From: Pieris napi
Taxonomy: Eukaryota; Arthropoda; Insecta; Lepidoptera; Pieridae
Reading direction: 5' to 3'
NCBI RefSeq assembly: GCF_905475465.1
Contig: NC_062240.1
Location: 8,695,001-8,759,000, forward strand
Length of the DNA: 64,000 nucleotides
The notes under the pieces were generated by a model, which saw nothing but the letters and a program-made list of their open reading frames with translations, was not told where the DNA came from and searched no databases. Within the stretch, counting starts at the first letter, position 1. Each line of letters opens with the position of its first letter. Made by a program: the position numbers and the translations under genes. Shown piece by piece: positions 38,201-47,200 of the stretch.

Positions 38201-41200
38201 CGGACTCGTTTTCTTTGGCCTTGAAGATTCCAGTAGAGGGCTGGCTTGGCAATGTGACTTGGATCCCTTCAGAGCGTATGACCCACTTCCACTTTCGGCG
38301 TTTTATAGACCTGTAATTTGGGACCTCATTGAATAGCTCCCATACCTGATTATTAGAGATTATCTCGGGCCAGAAGGGCTCATGTGTCGTAGCTAATTAA
38401 TATTACAAAACATTATTTCTAATTAAGATCGAGTACGGCTTTAAGACCGGAAAGTTTATATAATTAAATCTACCGTCTATTATGTATCAAAATATATATA
38501 CACTTAATAATATTGTAAGAGTAGAATCAACCTATACACTGTATGCCGGACATTTATAATATATATAACATAAGAACTATGTAATGGAAATTATAGGTAC
38601 TATTATACAAAAATTAATCCACGATGCAGAGCTTTCTCTACAGCAGTTTCTTCTTGAATTGCCTTAATGCTCTTTATAATGAAATTTTAATTCCAGGGTT
38701 CCGCGAGACGTCCTTCCTCTACGCGCTTACAGCAGCGGGTGTGGCCCACGCAATAGCCCGCGCTTGCGCACAAGGTCGCCTACTCTCTTGCGGTTGTGAC
38801 CAGCTGGGTTACAGGGCCTCTCACGATCCACGGGGGCGTGGGCGTAACAAGTGGGAATGGAGCGGATGCTCCCACAACTTGGCGTATGGGATCGACTTCT
38901 CGAAGAAGTTCCTGGACGTACGAGATCAAGTAGATGATTTGCAGTCGAAGATCAATGTTCATAATAATAATGCAGGAAGATTGGTGAGTTATACATACGT
39001 ATATTTTTTTATAGAACAGTGGCAAACTGGCAGGAGGCTCATCTGGTAAATGGTAAGTGAGGCCCACCGCCTTTGGACACCCTTAATACCAGAGCGCTCT
39101 CGAATGCGTTGCTGGCCTTTTTACACGCTTTATATTAGCTTCACCTGTATGTGTGTATGTATGTATGTAACCGACTCCTTCGGACTCGATTTTGACCCAC
39201 TTTTCCCGGACAGATTTAATTCAAACTTTGCGCACCTGTCAAAGATCGATGACAATGCAATAATTCGAAAAAAAAATGAAATAAATAAAAAAAATTTAAC
39301 TAAAAAAAATAAAATAAATAATAGTTTAAAAAAACTAGAACACACGCTTTTTAAAGCACATCAAACTAAAAAGTGAAAAACTAAAAAGTGAAAGAAGCCT
39401 AAATTAGGAATTATTATTACTATTATTTATTAAATACTGACGTATGTACTACTACGAGGGTCTATTGAAACGTCTCTGAACATCTAAGACAATAGACGTT
39501 ATTTATTCACCATTTTAAAATTAGATAGTTTATAAAATATCATTATACCTTATACGCCTATACACACATGAGGATATATTTTTTTGTAAAACTTATCTTT
39601 TGTATCTTCTATTCTGCTACGGCGTAGGATTTATTTGTATTTCCTTCCGATCTTACTTTTCTTATAAACGGAACAAACCCTTATTCAAGCCCTGAGTCAT
39701 GAGATTGACTTAATGAGTAGCCGTTTGATGTTTGAACCAAAAGACTGAACTATTCGAATGCTCTCCAATTTTCTCTTTACACGCATAGAGGGTGAATATC
39801 AAATTAACGACTAATTGGAAATAACAATTGAAATTATTTTATCCGATTAAAATCTTTTTCTACACAAAGTATTTTTCTATTTATTTTACGTGTTTATAGA
39901 ATGGTATATTAGGCATGTTAACGTAAAATTGTAAACACCGTTAGATTGTAATCTATCTCGCGAGATCATAAACTGTCGAGAGATTGTGAACCTCAGCGTA
40001 CTGCTTACAATTTAACGTATTATTATTCGGTAGATTGTACTACACTAACTTAGTTATCATTCAAACTTCTTTGGTCAATTACAGATTAATTTTACTTCCC
40101 AACAATTTCATATAACTACCGAATAATAATACCTTAAATTGTAAGCAGTTCGTTGAGGTTCACAATCTTTCGACAGTTTACAATCTCGCGAGATATATTA
40201 CAATCTAACGGTGTTTACAATTTTACGGTGACATGCACATTTCACGGTTTAAAAAAAATGACGGCTTTAGAAAAGGAATTTGCGTTTGTATGATAAACGC
40301 AAATATTATTATTATGTATGTAAACACACTAACAGCTTAATACGCTGATGCTCGCGTATTTTGAGATTTGGAGAAACTATCCAATATATTTTTAAAGGAG
40401 TTCAAAGATGGTGCACTGATTACACTTTCCGGAAGCCTATTTCAGTCGGCCACAACTCGGTATGGGAAAAAGTTCTTACTTACTTAAATATACTTTAGAA
40501 GTTATGTTAAGGAACGTACTACATAATTCCTAAAAGGCCGGCAACACGAACCTTCTGGCGGTGTCAGGTAATCCTCCTGCCGTTCTCAAAAAAACGTTAC
40601 GTAATCAACTTTTCAGTAATCGTCAGCGAATATGAATGTCATGTCTTAATAATAATATTTTTTAAACAATGTCTTAAAATTGATTACAAATCCAAAATTG
40701 TTTCTAAAGCGTTAATCCACATTGAGGTGGAGTCGATCGTTGGGTGGTCTCAATTACGTCTGAGCTATAAAATATAATATTCATTTAATCGATTTTTATT
40801 ACTATTAAGCTTATCAGTATCACATTCTGCTAGAAAGAAATGTTAATGAGAAAAATTAAACCTAAGACAGTTAATATGCCAAATTGGTTTCGTGTGTTAT
40901 CACGTCGAAGTTTTTACACATTTCATTGCTTCTCTGTATGTAAGGGAGACTCTTAGGGTAAGTTTTTGATCAATAAATATGCATTTCCTGGTAAAGTAGA
41001 GTTTTGGAGATTATTGTAACGCGCCGTAACATTTTTCTGTAACCAATAGTAAAATGTTTCGTGACCTCGTACCATTATGAGGTGTAAAGTACTGGAAAGT
41101 CGAAAATAATATTAACAATAACGCGTAATTCAATCCCCGCCCCGCATCGTAACAATTTACAAAGCCTCCCCCCCCCCCCCCAAATTAGTTACATAATACT

Positions 41201-44200
41201 TGAACGCTCCCTTAATTACAGAAATGTAAGTTGTAATCTGGAAGATGTAATCGAAAAGAAAAATCATAATTACAGAAGTCTTGTACTCAAAAGGCTTTAG
41301 TTTACGGCCTGACTGACGGAAAAAACATTTGGTTAATAAACAGATTGATTTCATCACTGCCTAGCCGAGCCAAGTTAGTGCTTGACTACACAAGACTATT
41401 AATAATAACATATAATCTATTGCATACATTGAATGAACAAATATTTTTGTTCCGCGACCTAAACCTTGGTTAATCATAAATAACCTTAATATTTAAATTC
41501 AACCTCACATGAATATCTAATAAAAAACATAGCCCGTGGCTTAAGTTCGCTAAATCATTAAGTACAGTCGCGCACACGTGCCTGCCACATAAATATATCA
41601 CTTACTGATTTGTTATTGTCCGTCAACTAATCCACAGCTAAAATACCTAGTAATAATTTAATAAGCTTCTGAATAATAAACATGTCAATGTTGCTTTGCC
41701 GGTATAAAATCTAACACGATTAGATAATGTACACTTATGACGCATATAAATGACAAGACAATAAGATTTTTAATCTGACGTCTGTCAAATGGCATTTATG
41801 ATTTTGATCGCGTCTGTATCGTTTTTATTTAATATTGTATAGGTATAAATTATTTAATTAGTGATTCGTTTATAGTGGTTAATTATATAGTAGACGCCTA
41901 ATTTATATCGTTGCTTCGACCGGCGGCTGCTAGTGACATTTATAGTGAGATAATTGCATCTAAACTGCTATTTAATTTTAATAATATAGGAAGAAGTTTA
42001 TTTGTTACTGCCGGTGGTAAAGCTGTCAAATTGTGAGTATGTAAGTTTTGTTCACAAGAATAACGTATTAACGAAAGTAAGATTGTTTTTTCATTTGTTT
42101 ATTATGCAGTTACAGTTGAAGCAGTGTTGGCCTAGTGGCTTCAGCGTGCGATTCTCATCCCTGAGGTCGTAGGTTCGATCCTCGGCTGTGCACCAATGGA
42201 CTTTCTTTCTATGTGCGCATTTAACATTCGCTCGAAAGGTGAAGGAAAACATCGTGAGGAAACCGACATGTCTTAGACCCAAAAAGTCATAAAAGGCATG
42301 GGAGGATCACCTACTTGCCTAATAGATTTAAAAATGATCATGAAACAGATTCAGAAATCTGTAGCGCCACTAATTTATTTTATTTATTATGCAATAAGCT
42401 GGTAGGCCAAGTCTTAGCAAGCACGTAATTAACTTGTTAGCTTTATGGTAGCGTATACGCACGTATATACCCTGACGTCCTGGACTCCTAAGGCCGAATA
42501 ATCATTGATTCGGGTTAATAGGTTTATACATACCTTCTCACAAAGTTACCAATAATTTAAAAAAATACCTTTCTACTATTAGTGAAGTCCACAAATTTAA
42601 TGTATAAACAAGAATTAGCATTAATTAAAAATCGTTTCAAGAAAGCAACTCTCTTAACAGCTAACATTGTCTAGGCCTGGATGTTGAGAGAAGAGAGCGC
42701 TTGGAGCTCCAACTCCACATTTTACCACAAATAACTCCAATGTTGTATTAAGTAAACCAGCAAAGTTAATTTTCTTTTAGATTACATACAATATCTTAAT
42801 GAACGTTAAAAGTTAACTTTGTTACTAATTATGCATGTGCGAAGTTAAATTTTTTAAACAGACGCATGAACATAAATTAACATAATTAATGTTGTCGATT
42901 ATAACGCTGTCTTGACCAGTAGCAAAAACCTTTATTGCATAAATTAAAATAAACACATAGTTAAATTTGACAGTTTATAGCCTACCACTGTGGCCTTAGT
43001 AATTAAGTTACAAAGTTGCATTTATGATCGTTGATCAATAAATTAAAGAATTCTACTTTTACAGCTTAGAAGTTTTTCCCATTTTTACGGAAAAGGGCGA
43101 TATTGTTTAGTATTTTATAAGTTTATAAACAACATTTCTTCAAATCAAAAAAAACTGGCGCCAACTTTCTGCTTTCCGATAACGATAGAACATAATGTTG
43201 TATTTATAAAATTTTACATATAAGGTTGATAATTGGAAATATTACTATGTTATGGTAACACTGAAGCATATCAGGTCGGGTTCATAATCTGGATATTATG
43301 GAGAGACTGAGTCTACGGGTACCAAGTAGAAACCTGAGGCGGAAGTCTCAACTTTTGGATGTACCGCGCGCACATTCCAACTTGGTTAGCGAAGCACCAC
43401 TCACGCGAGCAATACATATATGTAATAAATAGAATTTCTGTTAAGGTAGACCTATTTGTTTGTACACTGGCTGAGTTCACAAGAGATGCTTCCTATATTA
43501 TTAGTTATAAGATTTAATATAAATATACTTTTTTTTAATGTTTTTTATCTAGGTTAATTGGTGTGGGTATAAATATTGTGTAGTTCTAACGAATTAGTAA
43601 TTACTGTAAAGTGGAATATGGAATAAATAAATAAAAAAAATCTCTTGTCTACGTAGAGCATAGAAGACCACTTTCTATTTAAAATTATTTTATTTTACGA
43701 ACAGCTAAAAATTAATTAGTTAATTAAAAAATTAAGAATTCTTCAGTTCTCTTGTTGAACAATATCCTTCAATATACTTTAAGGTAAACCTTGCTCAAAA
43801 TGCAGATCGCAAAATGCATTAGAAAATAATTTAAGAATACAGTAAATTACATAACCTACAAGATATAATTATTATACCGACAAAAAAGATTAATACATTT
43901 TCAATAAGTAAAACATGCAATAAAAATTTAATCATCACCGACCTATCAAGAATGAAATTAGCTACAAATATGTATCACAGACGGTGGTCCGACCCCACAC
44001 TTGACTATTGTTCGCCCTCTAATATTTTGTTTTGTGGGGATATAATTAACAGCCTCCCATGAGATCTCAGTTAGACACGCTCGCCGTAATAACCCGCGAT
44101 GATATTTATATTAATGTCAAAATAAAGTCGAACGCAAATACACCGATGTGTATCATATATGGTGTTCATGTTTAACCAAGTTTGATAATAATTCCGAGTG

Positions 44201-47200
44201 TCGGCCAAACAGATCTCAAATTTTAAGTTGACTAACTTTTTGAAAATTCGATGATATAGATTTATAAAAAGTCATATAAGTGCAAGCGACGAGCAGTTTT
44301 AGGCTGCTTCATTGTCAGAGAACCTAAAAACTGCTTAAGGCCTCACAAATTCTGAGGTCGTGTGTCCAAACCTTGAGCACCAATAGATTTTTCTTTTTAT
44401 TGGAGGTAAACTTATATATTATCCTTGTTCCTCCAAGGTCGAGTCCGTGTCCTTATAAACTAATTGAAATCAAATAAAACCTTAATTTAATACATCCAAA
44501 TTGCTACCATCAAAATGCCTATGGATTTAAGCTATATGCATATAATTATGCGTGCGACTCTCATCCCTGATCAATCGAAGGTTCGATCCCCGATTTAACA
44601 TTCGCTCGAACGGTGAAGGAAAACATCGTGAAGAAACCGACATGTCTTAGACCCAAAAAGTCGACGGCGTGTGTCAGGCACAGGAGGTTGATCACCTACT
44701 TGCCTATTAGATTGAAAAATGATCATGAAACAGTTTCAGAAATCTGAGGCCCAGACCTAAAGTGTTTGTAGCGCCACTGAATTTTATTTTATATATTTTA
44801 TATAAAATAAAATATATTATATTATTTGGTATTGAAGTTTTCTTTATATATTAGTTTCATATAACTAACATTTTATCAGAGATCTTTGAAGGTATAAAAA
44901 ATTCAAGACAAAGTAAGGCATGAGTCAAGTTCTCTTTATGATTAATACATTTCGGTGTAACGGCGGCCATGCTTCCTCAGCGGGACTATAAAAGATGTTG
45001 CATTTCAACCCACCACAATTAGGCACCGCATTGGAGAGCCGAGGTGATAATTATGTTACAAAAAATCTATTCGATGAGTTAATATTTTGTTATTTCGATA
45101 TTAGCCAGTGTAGATTTGATTTTAATTATACACTTTTATACACTCATGATAAAACGATAAATTGCTGTCTAGGTGTGGTTTTCTTATTAAATTTAATTTG
45201 TATAAGCTGTCTTTAGCTGGTATATTTTGTTGTCTTTGAAGAATTGTTTTACACGCTATCTGTTTCCCAGTGGCGGGTTTACCAGCAGGCTGAGTAGAAT
45301 GGAGTCTAGGGCGGCAGATTTCTAGGACGGCAAATTTGGGAATCGATTTTTTCGCTACCTCATAGAAATCGAAAAGATTTCTGCATGACGGTTTTCTGAT
45401 GTCTGCAACAAATTTTGCTCAAGTTTTGTATTCCTTAACCCTTTATCCCTGCCGCTCATTTTTTCGATGAGTACTTTTAAACAGAACCAGAAGTTTCTTG
45501 TAACTATTCCGTAGTTCTAGTATAAAGAATTGTTACAATAAATGTCCTAATATCTTCATTATTTCAAAAGGCAGTTGTGATAATGTTTTCTATAGAAACT
45601 GGCGCCGGAATTCTGTACTTGAGTAGTTGGTCACCAACAGCGGAAGTTCCCGACTTAATTATTTTTGTTTACGTATTCCATTTATTTTAATAATCAAGCG
45701 CTGATGTGGCAAATTTAAGGCAGTTTTTGCCGCGCACCACCACTATGTGGAACCAGGTGCCCACTGAAGTATTTCCGAACCAATTCCACTTGGAGTACTT
45801 CAAATGAGCATACGACTCTTTAAAAGGCCAGCAACGCACATGAGCTCTCTGGCATCGAGTGTCCATGGACAGCGGTGTCACTTAACATCAGGTGAGCCTT
45901 CAGCCCGTTTTTCGTTCTATAAAAAAACATACCTAATGATGTATCGGAATTCTTGTTTAAGAATAGAAGCGAACATTAAGGTCACAGAGAAAACAATTTA
46001 ATTCTATTATCTGTAGGCTTATGCCATGTTCGTATTACGTGATCGAACCGACACTATGTAAATAAGATTTCAAACATTTTTTATTAAATTAAAATAAGCA
46101 TGAAAATAGACGTTAGGACGAATAAAACAGTATAGGTATAATAAGAATATTTACTTAATATACGAGTACATTATTTCGTAAAGATTACTATATACAATGA
46201 AAAGTTAAAAATAAATCTAAAATATGTACCTGTCTTAGAGGCATTGTGAAACTAAAAATGTTTTCTAGTGAAAAACGTAAAGTTTATATGATTTATCGAA
46301 TTACCAACTTATTTATTTAGTAAAATATTTTAGTCAAACAATGTGGGCGCATAATATATATAACTATGATTTTCATTTCGTTCATTTTAACATTTAACAT
46401 GAAAATTACAAAAAAAAATTCTATATAAATTACTTTCCATTCAAATTCACCAAAACAGTTTTTATGTGTTTCTCTGACCTAATAAAACAATTATTTAAAC
46501 GCCATTTTACGTATGATTATTACTATTTCCAATTAATATCTAAATCAAATCAATCTTTGTACTAAAATTCATCGATTAAAGTCTACATTATAGTTGAGTC
46601 ATGAAATTGATAGAGCCGCGATTCGAATGGAGAATTCCATACCTCAAATGGTGGTGTGTGCGGTTAAGTAATGCTTAATTTGTCCGTCAGATTAGTCTTG
46701 GTCATCTTAAACCTATTAGCGTTACTCAGACTTAATCGCTTGCTAGATTACGATTCATGATATTGGCTGATGCTAAATTGTTGCATGCTCATTTTATCGA
46801 TAGGCTAGACCACGATTAGTTAAGTTAAGCGGCATTTGCTGTGGTGCTTGTATTGATGGGTTACTATTGGTTTGAATAGATCAGATTTTAATATCCTGTC
46901 ACGTTAGATTTTTTTTTAAATAACTCAACGATTTTGATATCATCATTCTATTTTGCAATTTAAATTGCAAAATTTGATTCTTGATATTGGCTGATGCCAA
47001 ATTGTTGCATGCTCATTTAATTGATAGGCTAAACCAGGATATGTAAGTTAAGCGACATTTGCTGTGGTGAATGTATTGATGGGTTACCGTTATTGGTTTG
47101 AATAGATCAGATTTTAATATCCTGTCACTTTAGAATCATTTTTTAAATAACTCGTAACGATTTGGAAATCATCATTCTATTTTGCCATTTCAATAATAGC

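Larger units (their letters stand above)
24943..38696 (+). other. Wnt10 intron 2 (13.8 kb)
   Basis: Largest intron. Contains repeat E, SINE B, the 103-bp inverted-repeat element, repeat D, LINE relics (28412, 35375, 38055), two Helitrons and a SINE. Islands at about 26990-27210 and 29130-29480 are more GC-rich and not recognisable as repeats. I found no exon of another gene on either strand. Confidence 0.8.

Noticed and set aside
38624..39049. Single-exon reading of 141 codons over Wnt10 exon 3
   Set aside because: The conserved part is only 38697-38983. The ends run into intron past the TTCCAG acceptor and GTGAGT donor.
41166..41179. C14 homopolymer as a G-quadruplex or functional site
   Set aside because: A plain homopolymer run, most likely slippage and prone to sequencing error.
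44290..44410. Very degenerate family A SINE
   Set aside because: TCTGAGGTCGTGTGTCC and GAGCACCAATAGATTTTTC resemble the SINE, but the rest does not align by eye.
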